The translations under genes and the position numbers were made by a program. The notes beneath the pieces are model-generated. The model had not been told where the DNA came from, ran no database searches, and saw nothing but the letters and a program-made list of their open reading frames with translations. Positions 11,926 to 23,300 of a stretch of 64,000 nucleotides of DNA are shown piece after piece (positions within the stretch are counted from its first letter, which is position 1; each line of letters opens with the position of its first letter). The stretch is from Plecoglossus altivelis. Its lineage: Eukaryota; Chordata; Actinopteri; Osmeriformes; Plecoglossidae. The stretch spans positions 14,961,576 through 15,025,575 of the forward strand of contig BROE01000022.1 in NCBI GenBank assembly GCA_036571765.1, written 5' to 3'.

Positions 11926-12360
11926 GCCGGTGATTAATAACCTGGTGCCTGGGTAACCATGATGTCATCCCCCTGGCCGGTCGTCTAATGAAAGCTCTTG
12001 AACATTTCGGGTGAGAGACGATATGTTGACAGTGGATAATGCAAATGAGGCTAAATGGGCGAGGGAACCTGAAATGAATCACTGCAACGTCTACGCGTGT
12101 GTTTTTTTGCGCGTGCGTGGGGGCGTGCACGTCCTCGTGCGTGCCGGCGAGCGTTGGCGGCGGAAGCCTCCACAAAGCGCGGTGTGACACTCTCCCTCCT
12201 TTGTCTCAAAGTGCTTAACTGTATTTAATTTCGCATCTTATCGGGCCCTGGCTTTGTCTGTCTCCAAGTCTGGGCACAGTGGAGGCGACCCCTGGAGATA
12301 AACTCTGTCAGACCGCGGGGTGATTTATTAAATTCTGATTTCTGTGAAGGACTTTAATGT
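11926..12360. promoter_or_regulatory. Two candidate regulatory blocks flanking a CpG-dense stretch
   Basis: The left block (11926-12090) has GATTAATAAC, GGTAACCATGATGTCATC and a POU octamer ATGCAAAT at 12039-12046. A CpG-dense segment follows at 12090-12180 (GCGCGTGCG, GCCGGCGAGCG). The right block (12200-12360) has TATTTAATTTCGC and GATTTATTAAATTCTG. The combination suggests an intronic regulatory hub. Confidence 0.4.
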
Positions 12361-12650
12361 CGATGGGGGTTGGGAGGAGGGGAGGGGGGATCGGTGGCAG
12401 GTGCCTCTGCCAGCTCCGGGCGCTGTTCTCCCTCCATTCCCCAGCCGCGGGAAGCCGGGGAGAGCTGGAGAAAAGAGAGAAGTGAGGAATCTATGTTGGA
12501 TTTCCTGTCTTTGTTGTGGCCCTGGCCTTGTTTTTTTCCCCACCTCTTGTTCCAGCCTGAACAGTCGTATCAAACCTTGGCTTGTTTAGATTGGAGATAT
12601 TGAGGGGAGGGGGAGGGGGGGCATGCGGGGGGCATGGAGGGGGGTTAACG
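12361..12650. repeat. G-rich DNA with a quadruplex-type motif (12604-12632)
   Basis: G4-A-G5-A-G7-CATGC-G6 forms a four-tract quadruplex motif on the plus strand. The upstream part is G/C-rich unique DNA. Confidence 0.6.
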
Positions 12651-12860
12651 AGTGTTAGGCTCAGCGAAGGACTATATCTTCATGCAAATGGACCTCCAGA
12701 CACCTGATTAGGCCTTTAAACCTCTATCCAAATCTATTAGGAAAATACTCCAACCTTATCACTTTAGCATAACACCTGCAGCAGCCAATACAATAAGCCT
12801 TTTACACACTGGATTCTGTATCAATTGTAAAGACTAGATCTGGATTAAACCTTGGTGATC
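12651..12860. promoter_or_regulatory. Candidate conserved block with POU octamer
   Basis: ATGCAAAT at 12682-12689 is followed by CACCTGATTAGG, CTATTAGGAAAAT and a GCAGCAGCCAATACAATAAG stretch. No repeats over about 200 bp. Confidence 0.4.
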
Positions 12861-13430
12861 TGATTCAAGGTGAAACGACTTTAGACTCTTCAATTCTGTG
12901 TCTTCAAAGAGTCAACCGCTGTATATTTTTCACACAAACGCAAGTCAGACATGGTCATTTTTCTCCTCTCTTCGGCCTGCTTTTCAAAGAGATCGCTTTT
13001 TTTTGTTTTCCTTTTCTTGTCAGCGCATTCTAGATTGATCTGCTATTGTATGTCGATTTGAAAAGAAAGGATCAAATAACGCAACTTAATGAAGCGTGCC
13101 GTTTTGTTTCATTGCTGCGTTCATGCCAAGCTCTGCTTAGTGAGAATTCAACTTTAACAGTGAATGGGATCCATTAGAGTGAAATGGTACTTCCTCGACT
13201 TGTATCCATGAAGTACTTTGATGTTAGACCGATGTTAGGCGCTCTCTTCTCCCTCTACTGCATCCTACAGTGCTCTTTTTCCTCTGTCGTGCTCTCTGAA
13301 GTCATGAGATGATCAAGGGGGGTGAATAGCAAATATGTACGTATTGCCTTTATGCCACTGTTGAAAGATTTAAATGGTGGTCTGCAGGACTTTTAAACAA
13401 TGGCTAAAAGCCGGTCCCCTGCTTCTCTGG
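12861..13430. other. Unique intronic sequence
   Basis: AT-leaning, with a T-run near 12998. No gene or repeat recognised. Confidence 0.5.
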
Positions 13431-13510
13431 GTGAACTACTACCGAGAGGCAAGCGCACACGCCGTGCGTGTGCACGCCGCGCGCACGCCGGCGCCTGAGC
13501 GGAGGACAGA
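13431..13510. other. CpG-rich, mostly alternating purine-pyrimidine patch
   Basis: GCGCACACGCCGTGCGTGTG and GCCGCGCGCACGCCGGCGCC lie between 13450 and 13497, with an internal GTGCAC palindrome. It has potential to form Z-DNA. Confidence 0.5.
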
Positions 13511-14965
13511 CAATAAGGCACAAAGACAGACCTTCATCCGCCAGCCTTGACATGTAAATCTTCTCCGTGTTTGAAAAGGCCTCCTCTCCAACCTCCACCT
13601 CCAGAAACAGCTAGCAGGTTTGATTGAGCCGCGCTCGCTCTGCCCCACCGGTGCCCATGTCTCCCTGCCTCCATTGTTCTCCGCCAGTCAGCATCTTTTG
13701 TCTTTGCCACTGATTTGTCTTTTGATTTGTGTGGGTGATTTATGTCGTGCATGGGAGGCGTTTCCTCCTCGCCCCCCCCCCCACTCCCTCTCCACACCCC
13801 CCAGGATATGTGGAATGAGGCTTCGTGGTCCAACCTTGCCAGGGCCGAACAAAGCCTGCGAGCTGATCTCATGTATTTTGATGCCGTTTGTAGCGCAACA
13901 CACAGGCAGACGCAGACGTGTACACACAGACTTTCACTCACTCAGCCATTTGCTCTCTTTCTCACACACCAACACACAAAGCACAAAGTCCTGCCCACGC
14001 AGACGCACACATACACACAAACACTGTAATGCTTTCATTTCCATCACACAGAAATGACCACTGACACAATCTCCATTACAAAAGCCTGACTTCCTCTGAA
14101 ACAATAGCCCCTGCGCCAACATTACACAGCAGAGCCACAGAGCTCCTGAATGCTTGCATATCAGACCAACTACATCTCATCTCATCTCTCATCCTCAGCT
14201 CAGATAAATATCTTTCAGTTGATGATGTCCTGCAACTGTTTCAGGCTTCTTGTCAAGTTTTTTTTATTTATGGCACAAGCAACATGCTGAGTTGAATTCC
14301 CTGAACTGCTCCATGTGACCTTAAAGTCCCATAAGAAATCTATTAACAGGTTTATCCTTGGATTTTAAAGGGGTTGTGTGAATTGCATCTGAGTCTCTGA
14401 AACCTGAATTGTTGTCAGCTGTTATTCCTTCACTACATACTGGCCAAGGAGCTTGACAACGTATTCACCGGTCATCAGTATTGCTAGTTGCCTCACACCT
14501 CTTCCTCTAGTGACCGTGTCTAAACTTCTAAGCACACTTAACTGTTCTCCTTACTCATGCTGGCTTCAGATGCAAGGTGGGGGGACGGGAGCTAGCATCA
14601 GCCCTGTGTTTTCCTGGTGAGAAAAGCTGGGGGGGTTGGGGTTTGAGGGCTTGGAACTGACAACCCTGAGGGGATTGGAGCTGTTTGCCTTGTGAGGGTT
14701 TTTTTTCGTGTGTGTTTTTTTTTCCACGTGCCCTCGTGTGCTGCTGGTAAAGACTCCTCCTCCCTCGCTCCTCCCGCCAGCTGCCTAAGAGGAAAGGACA
14801 GAGGGAGAAAGGTAGAGGAGGGGAGATAGGAAAGTAAACAGCTACTCAACACCTGCCGCCCTCGAGAGGAACAAGAGATGGATGGAGGAAAAGGAAGAGG
14901 GAGAGAATGAAGGAGGAGAGGTGGCAGTGGTACTTTGAATACGTCTTTGAGGAAATGTGGATGTT

Positions 14966-14967
<2 letters not shown>
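13511..14967. other. Mixed intronic sequence with C-run and CA-rich stretch
   Basis: A C-rich stretch lies at 13772-13803 and a CA-rich imperfect stretch at 13898-14050. The remainder is unique, with a purine-rich end (14800-14930). The several overlapping frames on both strands between 13404 and 14122 are chance or repeat-derived. Confidence 0.5.

Positions 14968-15001
<34 letters not shown>
14968..15001. repeat. (TG)17 microsatellite
   Basis: An uninterrupted TG run. It explains the run of Cys/Val or His/Thr in overlapping frames. Confidence 0.95.
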
Positions 15002-15004
<3 letters not shown>

Positions 15005-16305
15005 AGGGGGGAGGAGACAGGTGTGTGCAATACAGGTAGGTTTTACTGTTGTAGAATTGGATCTGCAGGGATCAAAAATGTCCACTCGTGGAAATGGAGA
15101 GCACGTTCTGAACTCCAGTTAAGGTAGCTGCGTCTTTCTTAAGGAAATATCTTTTGTTTTCAGATATGCTAGAGATCGGATAAAGATTGCACCGTGGTGA
15201 AGCTCAGTTTTTGCGTGACTTCGGTAGTTCAGTGATTTAGCGATAGCTCTCGACTGAACCTCCTTAAAAGGTTAGTAAATGCGAAGATCTAATACTGTTC
15301 AGGACATGGCTGATAAGCCAGGACTAAGGGTAAGCAAGCCAATGTGTAGATGATAACCGTCTGAAAAAAATGCTTAAAAAAATATTTTTGCAACAATCGG
15401 TTTCCTTAGTAAAGCAGCTTTTGCTTGGCTGTTTTGCAAGTAAATTGTCAATTTGCTGACAATATCTAAACCAAGAACTATTCCCAGTCGTTATAGAAAC
15501 GGGTCCTTGTTAGATCTTGATAGGGCACTGGAACGTCTCCTTCCGTTAGCAGGCCCAGGCATGGGCCTTGGCCACCACCAAGGCTCAGGAAGTTATGAAA
15601 CTGGAACAAGCTATCGTTTGCACGAGGAAGTTTCAGCCCTGTTCCTTTGACACTGTTGACAGCCCAGTTCCATAAAACAGCTTTAATAAAAAGAATGACT
15701 GCGTTTCGACTGCATGCTCTATTTACACTGGGACATTGCCTGGGGCTCGGGTCATATATTCCTGTGTAGAGTTGCCTGACCCTGATAGCATTCTGTACTT
15801 TAGCCCCCCATATAGAAGAATCATACATGGGAACACATGTCAGTCTGGCTAGGGTTTATGCAGTTGCACCAGCCATTAATGACCATATACTGGGGAGGTT
15901 AAGTGCGTATGGAAGATTAGTCTATCACAGCCAGGTCTCCTGGAACTAACCATTTATAATTATCAAATGCCGTTGGTGAACTGAGGCTACACCAGAAGTA
16001 GTTGACAGGTTGTGAGGTTTGAACTTACCAAATCTGTGGCTTTTTCATCTGAAATTGAAGCAACGTTTGCTCTGCATTTCACAAAGCTGTCACAATGATA
16101 CCAGTGCCATTCGGTTGGGAAATGTTCCGTTTGTGTTTGTTTCCCAAGCAAGCCACAACGCAGCTCCATCTTGACAACACACTGCGTCCAGGTTGTGTTC
16201 CGGGCTGGTGTAAAGCACGTGTGCGCGAGCACTGTGCCGCACATCGACAAGACAACAGAGAATGAGAGGGACGAAAGGCTTGTTTGCCATGCATCTGACA
16301 TGCGA
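15002..16305. other. Unique intronic sequence
   Basis: No repeat family recognised and no element or gene supported. A 116-codon minus-strand frame (15478-15828) has no recognisable domain. Confidence 0.45.
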
Positions 16306-16430
16306 TGACCCCCCCGCTCCCCTCCCTCTCCCTTCCTCCCTCCCCCTCCTCTCCCCCTCCTCTCCCCCCTCCCTCTCCCCCTCTCCCTCCCGCTCCCTCC
16401 CCCCTCTCCACCCCCCCCCCCCCCCTCCCT
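16306..16430. repeat. C/T tract ending in C15
   Basis: Imperfect CTCCC units run across about 115 bases and end in 15 C at 16411-16425. On the minus strand this is a G-rich tract giving Gly/Glu/Arg-rich artefact frames. Confidence 0.92.
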
Positions 16431-16563
16431 GGATGCCCTGCGCAACGTCAAAGCATCAAGGACACCTGGGCACTACTTTATTAAAGTATGAAATAAGAGG
16501 TCAGTGACGCGGCAGGTCCACACATGACATCCTGCTGCTTGGCCTATTCCCCTGGCCCCCGTC

Positions 16564-16584
16564 TTGTGTGTGTGTGTGTGTGTG
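16564..16584. repeat. (TG)10 microsatellite
   Basis: A short uninterrupted TG run. Confidence 0.9.
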
Positions 16585-16594
16585 AAGGCTACTC

Positions 16595-16795
16595 CATGGA
16601 AGCCTGTTTCATGAATCCCCCTAAGGGACCCTTTTGCTGCTTTTTCTGCGCCTGATACAAATGTAATTCCTGATAGGTTCGCAGGATGGGGGACGCGTCT
16701 ATCAAGGCTTTTAATTAATGTGGCGATTGCGTTCCTGCCTATCGTCGGGTTTATCTGAGACCCTGGGCCGCGGTGCCAACAGACAGATGAACGAG
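16595..16795. promoter_or_regulatory. Candidate conserved enhancer
   Basis: The 8-bp palindrome TTAATTAA lies at 16711-16718, preceded by ATGTAATTCCTGATAGG and followed by ATCGTCGGGTTTATC. The block is repeat-free and lies between a TG microsatellite and ordinary intron. Confidence 0.4.
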
Positions 16796-17440
16796 GTGAC
16801 TTGAAGATGCCGGGTTCTGCTTTTTATTTGAGAAACGCACATTTGAATGTGACACGGTCGTTTCTCTGAGAAATTGTAAAGACTGGATTCGGAGCTTGTA
16901 AAAAGGAAGCGCGGGCGTCTTTTTATTTGTGGTGTGTGGCTGCTGTTTGTGCATCGCGCTCGCATGCTTCTGTCGAGACAGGTGTGTGTAGGTGCGCATG
17001 TGTTTGTTGGTGACTGTGAGAGATCTGTGTTTAGCTTCTGTCACACCTATTAAATGTGTTTGTTTTTTCTTTATTAATGCTGCAGTATTTTTAAGGCAAA
17101 CAATGTATTGAATAGAAACAGGAAACCACCTGCAAAGCACCGTTATCACCAGGTTCCCCTGGCTTCACTGTAAATCTACACTCTGACAATAGCCTGGCCA
17201 GAACACTGTTTGCGTTGGCCGACTATTTCAAGTCTAATAGCTGCACAGTGTCATTGTCAGCCTCTTATCAAGGCTCACAGCCTTTTCTGACATACTGGCA
17301 CCTCACCGCTGCGTGTGTGTGTTTGTGTCTGTGATGGTGAGAGAGTGTTAGTGTGCGAGTGATCCAGGAATAGGAGGGAGACAAGCACTCGTATCAGCCC
17401 GAGGAACACTAAGGTTGTCTGTCCCCTTGTCTTGTCTTAG
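16796..17440. other. Unique intronic sequence with short TG-rich patches
   Basis: TG-rich segments lie at 16980-17010 and 17312-17335. Nothing else recognisable. Confidence 0.45.
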
Positions 17441-17518
17441 TGCCCCCCCCCTCGCCCCCCTCAACCCCTCAACCCCTCCCCCAGCCCTCACCCTCTCTCG
17501 TGTGTGTCCCTCTCTCTC
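17441..17518. repeat. C/T-rich tract
   Basis: CCCC(T)CGCCC and CAACCCCT units are followed by CTCTCTC. Confidence 0.75.
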
Positions 17519-17770
17519 ATTTGCATGTCGTCTCCAGCCGCAATGTTGTGGGCCAGTGCTGCGTTGTCCTCACAAAGCCTTTTAATTGTGAGGTTTAACA
17601 TTTCGCAATTAAAAAATGGCCCCTCGTAGCTCTGAGGAAAGGGGACGTGGAAGCCTTTGATGTGTTTTAATCAGCCGACGCGTATTGTAGTTGAAGGAGC
17701 TCAAAGATGCCCGGCTACATTTCGAATTTTAAATTGAAACACACTCTTCTCCTCCACCTTTGAAGATGAT
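17519..17770. promoter_or_regulatory. Candidate conserved enhancer with octamer and AT-rich hairpin
   Basis: It opens with ATTTGCAT (reverse POU octamer) at 17519-17526. TTTTAATTG at 17580-17588 and CAATTAAAA at 17606-17614 form a 9-bp inverted repeat with a 17-base loop. TGTTTTAATCAGC and TCGAATTTTAAATTGAAAC follow. No low-complexity sequence until the (GAT)n at 17765-17776. Confidence 0.45.
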
Positions 17771-18490
17771 GATGATAGCGTTCGGTGGTGCTGAACGCCC
17801 TAAACCTCTCCTCTCCCCTCCTTCTGCATCACAGATTTCTATCTATCCTGGAAAGACTTAACAGGGAAGAACAGGATCGGAGGAGGCGCTCTTAGATCTG
17901 TCCATGACCAAGAACTGTCCTGTGATTCAGCAAAAGCCCCTGAAAGAGCCTGAAAGAGATCAGAGATTCACGGCGAGGCTGGCTTCGAAATAAACTCCCT
18001 AATCAGACAGACCGCAGCACAGACAGTTAGCGGTTCATTCTGGAAACGTTTCCGCACGAAGCGAACACGCTTCAAGTCCTCCCGTTTGTAACAAAATAGA
18101 ATTTGTTCTGGATAATGGTTGATCGTTTCGCGGTACCCCTTAGGTACTGTTGGGGGTGTGTTCACACAAAGCTTTATTAAAAGCAGAACGAAAAGACAAA
18201 ATGCAATGTTTTTATAACTACATGTTCTCCGTCTGGTAAATATGGAAGACTTGGATCTGTCGGAGACGCTCAGTGCTAGAAGGTCTACAGCTCTTCCTAG
18301 AAAACCACAAATCTCCCCAGCAAGCAAATTAACGGGAGCAGGGATTCGGCAATAATGGATCGACTCAGCTTTAGTTTCTCCTTGACAGATGGACAGTGTG
18401 TGCTCAAATTGAATTCGGCTTTAATTGCATTGTGGCGTTTATAATTTATCTGCTCCACGGATTTTGTTCATTGGTTGTTGTTTTTTTTGC
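17771..18490. other. Unique intronic sequence
   Basis: A minus-strand frame of 119 codons (17968-18327) includes a hydrophobic FCLFVLLLIKLCV stretch but has no known domain and no supporting signals. Treated as chance. Confidence 0.45.
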
Positions 18491-18640
18491 TCTGTGTGTG
18501 TGCGTACGTGCGGGCGTTTGTTTGCTGGTTGGTGCGTGTGTGTACATTGATGTGTGTGTTGGTGTGTATGTGTGTTCATACATGCATGCATGCATGTGTG
18601 TGCGCGTGTGTGTGTTTGGGCATGTGTGTGTGTGTTTCAG
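18491..18640. repeat. TG-rich repeat with (CATG)n core
   Basis: Imperfect TG runs surround a CATACATGCATGCATGCATG core near 18577-18597, which is self-complementary. Frames on both strands are repeat artefacts. Confidence 0.88.
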
Positions 18641-19555
18641 CCAGACAGATCCTTTTCCATTTTCTACTACAGAAGGATAAAGGACACTGTAATTCTGGGA
18701 GAGTGTGGTGTTCATTACGGTGGCAGTGTGCCCTAAAGGGTGAGTGTGTTCAATAGGCCAGATTGTCTTTTTTTCCAATATACACTTAAACGGTATAAGA
18801 TTGCAAATGGAAGCTACAAAACACCTGTCTGCTTCGCTGCTCCAACTTCAAATCATTTGGATGACTTGGGTAGGTAAACACAACATAATCAAACTACTTT
18901 TGAATAATTCCCAACAAACGCACGGAACGGCGTGCGGGAAAACTCGGTCACGTGTGTGCACACACACGCTCGTGTGCATTTTGCTTTTTTGTAGATACCC
19001 GCTGAAGAGGCCCTTCAGTGGTTTGTGTGTAGAGTATTCTACATGTGTTGAAGTGATGCTTGCACATCTAGCTATTCCTCACTGCCTTGTTGCCATTCCC
19101 TTAACAGAAACACAAAATCCTCTTGAAATGTGAGTAGTCCAAAGGGTTTTAGGTGCTCTGAAGGAAAGACATATATATTTCTATAATGCGAGTTGTGTGT
19201 GCATACGCACAGGAAACTGCTTTGGGGCTTTCAAAACAAGTTCCTGGCTCACCATCCTATCCTGTCTGGAATGGTAATTGCATTTGGGTGTTTTGTATCA
19301 TTAGACGTGCTAAACTTACATGCAATAAAGCCTCTCCTCTCTTTTGGTCTCCCCTCGTCACCTCTCTCCTCCTCTCTCATCCTACCCTCTGCCACCCTCT
19401 AATTGATGCACCCCTGCCAATTCAGGCTCCAGTCTTGGGCCTGACCCCTATTAACTAGCTCACCCCGCTCTCCCTGGGAGCTCCACCGTCCCCCGTCAAC
19501 TCCTCTCTAGTCTGACGATAAACACATTTTCCATACCCGACCAGGGAGTAAGCCT
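18641..19555. other. Unique intronic sequence
   Basis: A short palindrome GTGTGTGCACACAC lies at 18952-18965. The end (19330-19555) is pyrimidine-biased. No gene supported. Confidence 0.45.
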
Positions 19556-19810
19556 AAACTCTCTCTCTCTCTCCCTCTGTTCTCTCTCCGCTTTACCCCC
19601 TCTCTCTATCACTCTCTCCGTCTCTCACTTTCGACCTCTCTCTTTACCTCTCTCTCTCCCCCACCCCTCTCTCTCTCCCTCTCTTCTCTCTCGGTTTCAC
19701 CCCCTCTCTCTATCACTCTCAGCCTCTCTCTCTTTCTACCCCTCTCTCTTTATCCCCCACCCCTCTCTTTCTCTCTCTATCTCTCTCTCTCTCCCTCTCT
19801 CCGCCTCTCG
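19556..19810. repeat. (TC)n-rich pyrimidine tract, about 250 bp
   Basis: CTCTCTCTC blocks are interrupted by GTTTCACCCC, TATCACTCTC and similar units that recur (19590-19620 and 19692-19722), suggesting an internal duplication of about 100 bp. Confidence 0.85.
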
Positions 19811-20186
19811 ATTCACTTTTGTTCCATTTGATTTATTGGCGTAGCTGTTCAGCTTAAACAATCCTACCCAAACAGTTGTCAATGAAGGAACAATGCGTAG
19901 AACACGGAACAGAGAACTTCATCGGTGATCACAAATCAAAACAGCAGCACAAATTAAGTCATTATGAGACGGAACAGGGAACTTGTGTGGATGCTTGTGC
20001 GCGAGTGTGTGAGCAAAAGCAAATCGAGATGTCAAGAGAAAGAGTCCTTTTAGCAGTCGACAACACGGTTAACTCGCTGTCCCTTCAGCTGTGACACTGA
20101 AACCCATACTGACACCAGCCTTTGGTCCCTCACCCACAAATATGACAAGTGTCTATCGTCAAGCTCAGTCAAGGTTGGTGTCTCTT

Positions 20187-20189
<3 letters not shown>
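19811..20189. other. Unique intronic sequence
   Basis: Balanced to AT-rich, with no recognised features. Confidence 0.45.

Positions 20190-20219
<30 letters not shown>
20190..20219. repeat. (TC)n microsatellite, about 15 copies
   Basis: An uninterrupted TC run. Confidence 0.95.
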
Positions 20220-20220
<1 letters not shown>

Positions 20221-21440
20221 GAATGCACGCTATTCGGCGCGATCACATTGATACTATAATTTGTGGTGGGGAGTGGATACGTTGCAGTGGACTGGGTCCC
20301 AAATGAGTCTTGTGTTTTCATGTTTCACCAGTTGATGATACTTGACTGACTTCATCCCCCATGTTCTGTCTTGTTCTCTGAGAGAGTATTTCAAGAATCG
20401 GTCTCTCGTTCCCAGGCTACGGTAATATCCATCCTGTTGAGATGTGGGAATACAAGGCGTGTGTTTCGGCAGCTTTGAAGTATGTTTGTGTGTGTGTGTG
20501 GGTATGTGAACTAAAGGATATTTGTGGTTGGCTAAGCCGGGCATTCCGAACTCTGGGTTTCACTTGACCTGATGTTATGTCATCAGAAATGTTCTCTTGG
20601 GGGTCCAGACACTACACTGATTAAAGGACAGCAGATTATGTGTGTGTGCGAGTGTGTATTTGTGTGTTTGCAGGCCTGCGGAGAGCAGATAGCTTGGACC
20701 ACCCTGTTTATATTTAGATAGTATGGTCAATTGAAGTGGACATATTTGAAATAGTTTGAACTGGAAAGGCCTTGATGGGAGCAGAGGTTCATGTACTTCT
20801 GGAGATGATATCAGTGTTGGTTAACAGTCACACTGGTCTGTTGATTAATAATACCCCTAAAAATGACTCAGATCTCTATACAGAGTCCTTTCATTTTTGT
20901 ACGGTTTAATCTGTATTTTTTGGGTAACTTTGTTCTTAACATGCACGGAGATGTTTCAGGGACTGCACTTGACCTAGTTACCAACAAGGTAGTTTGCGAC
21001 AATGTTGATTCAAGCATGTTTAGCTCACAAGTAAAAATGTTATTTGTAGTGTTGTTTAATCTAATCAGAAGGATATGGTCATGTCAGTATAGTCTCTGTG
21101 TACTTCTTCGATCAGTGTCGTCTCTGAAAAGTTTGCCCTACCTTTATCCAGCGCTCTGTCGTCCAGTGTTTGGCGGTTTTCTGGCGAGTCTTTTTTTCAC
21201 ACACCAGCTGCTTAGAGTTGTGGCTTTTGGATTTTGTGAGCAGATTGCTATGCCCACACATTTATCCTCAGGGCACACTTGTATCTTGGTCGAACTACAC
21301 GGCCACGTGGGAATGTTCTCATAGGGTATATATTTGACCCTATCTCTTTTTCGGTCAAATATGGCTGAGATGGCCAAGCTCATTACTTCTCTTTTGACCA
21401 TTTAGGTATGCAGCACACGAGGTGGGCACTAAAACTCTGA
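20220..21440. other. Unique intronic sequence
   Basis: Short TG runs lie at 20487-20501 and 20637-20668. A 153-codon plus-strand frame at 20863-21324 is not low-complexity but shows no domain I know, has many Phe/Leu/Val residues and sits in a T-rich region. Probably chance. Confidence 0.4.
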
Positions 21441-21690
21441 GCTGCGCGCTCAAAGAGCGGCGATATCACAAGACCCACCAACTACGCGAAAGCGAGACAC
21501 ATAGCAGGCACACACACCGATTAAGCAGAACATCAAGAGAATAATTGCCCGCCAATTTGAACGCACTCAACACAGACGAATCCTTACGCAACAGACGCAC
21601 GCGCGCTCCTAGACACGCGAACAACAACTAGTACCGCTCTAACCACTATCCGGACTCTAACACGAGAAGTGACGAAGCAGAAAACAGCAA
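21441..21690. other. Strand-biased A/C-rich, T-poor island with many CpGs
   Basis: For about 220 bases the plus strand is dominated by A and C, has few T, and contains frequent CpG (ACGCACGCGCGCTCC, CACGCGAAC, ACGAAGC). This differs from the neighbouring intron. It could be an unrecognised mobile fragment or an assembly-quality artefact next to the CA repeat. Confidence 0.45.
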
Positions 21691-21832
21691 CACAACACAC
21701 ACACTCACACACACACTACACACACACACTCACAGTCTCACACACACGCATGCATGTATGCATGTACACACGCATATTTTATATATACACACACACAATA
21801 CAAACACCACACAACACACACACACACACAGG
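21691..21832. repeat. Imperfect (CA)n repeat
   Basis: CACACA runs are interrupted by ACT, AGT and TGCATGTATGCATG segments. The irregular interruptions suggest either an old repeat or noisy assembly. Confidence 0.9.
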
Positions 21833-22439
21833 ACCTAATGCTGGAGGAAAGCAATCCCCCTCAGGAGAGAGACCTCTAGAGGCCTTTTTTAGCCCCAATA
21901 CATTCCCCCTGCTCCCAGACCATGACAAATCAAACAACAAATCAGTGGGACCCTTCAGTGCCCATCATCAACGGAAGACACACCATACAGACCGGCACCC
22001 TCCCCAGCGCACCCCTTTCCCTCGACAGTGTTGCTAAGACGCGACACAAAAGCACAAGAACTAGATCGGCGGTTGCGTCTCGCCTCCTCTTTCTGTCACC
22101 TAAGCCATGGAGATCAGCGTGTACTTAGTGAGGCCTCGTCAGGGCCAGCCAGCATCCCTCCCTGTGGAAGGAGGTGGCGTTAGGAAAGAGATCCGTTACC
22201 CACGATGCATCCAGGCAATTATTTCCCACAAAAGCATAAAGTGATCGAGTTAGAGGAAAAAAAAAAGCTTCACCACAAACCCTGGTGAAACGGCATGCCG
22301 GGATCAGTGTAGTGTCTATAGCGTGAGACCCAGTGCCACAGAAGAGAAGAGTTCGTTTTTCCAGGGCCCCTGGTGAGCCATCGTAGCGATGTTTCATTAA
22401 GGGCATCAGTTCCAGTCCCTGTCTCTATCTCCTCCCCCC
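21833..22439. other. Unique intronic sequence
   Basis: Balanced composition, nothing recognised. Confidence 0.45.
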
Positions 22440-23020
22440 CTATAAACACACATTAATTAAGGCACACACAAGGAGCGGCAGCCTCTGAGCTTGCACTATG
22501 GTAATGAAGATGTGACCCTTAGAGCTGAAGGTGCACCAGGGGTCAGCGAATAAAGCAGTGAGCGTTTAATGCCAGACCCGGGGCCACCATGCGCAGAAGC
22601 AGGGACTTAACTGGTCCAATTCAAATTAAGGGAGGATTTCGCTTAACTGGTTCATTTAGATGGGCAGGAATGTAGTTTCGTCTGCGTGAGCAAGTGGCTG
22701 GGGTCTCTCTCTCTCTTTTTCTCTCCCACCATAAAAATAATGATGGGGGTCAAGTTGATAATATTCAATGTCAGCGGTGAAAGACTGCTTTAATAGTTTG
22801 AACACATCCGGCAAAAAAGCCTTGAAATCAATCACGATGCCTTTTTTCGGTACTTTTTTCGGAACGTAAAAAGAAATGGCCGTTTATACACTGCTGACGT
22901 TCAGGGACCCTTAATACAGTGTGCGGGAAAATACGGATTTGGAAATGCAATTCATTTCCTTTGGTTCGGTGTTTGCAGAAACACGTCGCGATGTTACCGA
23001 TCTACCTAGAATCTATCGGG
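22440..23020. promoter_or_regulatory. Candidate regulatory region
   Basis: TTAATTAA lies at 22453-22460. TCCAATTCAAATTAAGG and GCTTAACTGGTTCATTTAG follow around 22615-22660, and GATAATATTCAATG and TTTAATAGTTTG around 22758-22800. Only a short CT run near 22706-22725 interrupts it. Confidence 0.35.
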
Positions 23021-23225
23021 ATAAGGGGCCACACCTACTGCAGAGCTTAAACCCATCGCACCTGTTCAGATCTGCGGAAATACGCAGGTAAATGCCCAGG
23101 AAGAGATCTAGATGGAGAGAGGCGAATGAGAGGGAGGGAGAGAGGCAGCGATTTAACGGAGGGGAGGGGTGGATGGAAACTCGGGCGGAGGAGGAAGAGG
23201 AGGAGGAGACGAGGGCATAAGAGGA

Positions 23226-23229
<4 letters not shown>
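23021..23229. other. Unique to purine-rich intronic sequence
   Basis: Becomes G/A-rich from 23110 toward the adjacent GA repeat. Confidence 0.5.
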
Positions 23230-23293
<64 letters not shown>

Positions 23294-23300
23294 GAGAGAC
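23230..23300. repeat. (GA)n microsatellite, about 29 copies plus tail
   Basis: An uninterrupted GA run to 23287, then TAGAGAGAGAGAC. Frames reading Arg-Glu or Leu-Ser across it are artefacts. Confidence 0.97.

Noticed and set aside
17968..18327. 119-codon minus-strand frame with a possible membrane segment
   Set aside because: A single hydrophobic stretch is not enough, and no recognisable family or gene context.
20863..21324. 153-codon plus-strand frame with hydrophobic segments
   Set aside because: T-rich intronic DNA commonly yields Phe/Leu/Val-rich frames. No splice context, no family motif and no support for expression.
23230..23300. Arg-Glu repeat protein on the plus strand
   Set aside because: A pure (GA)n microsatellite.
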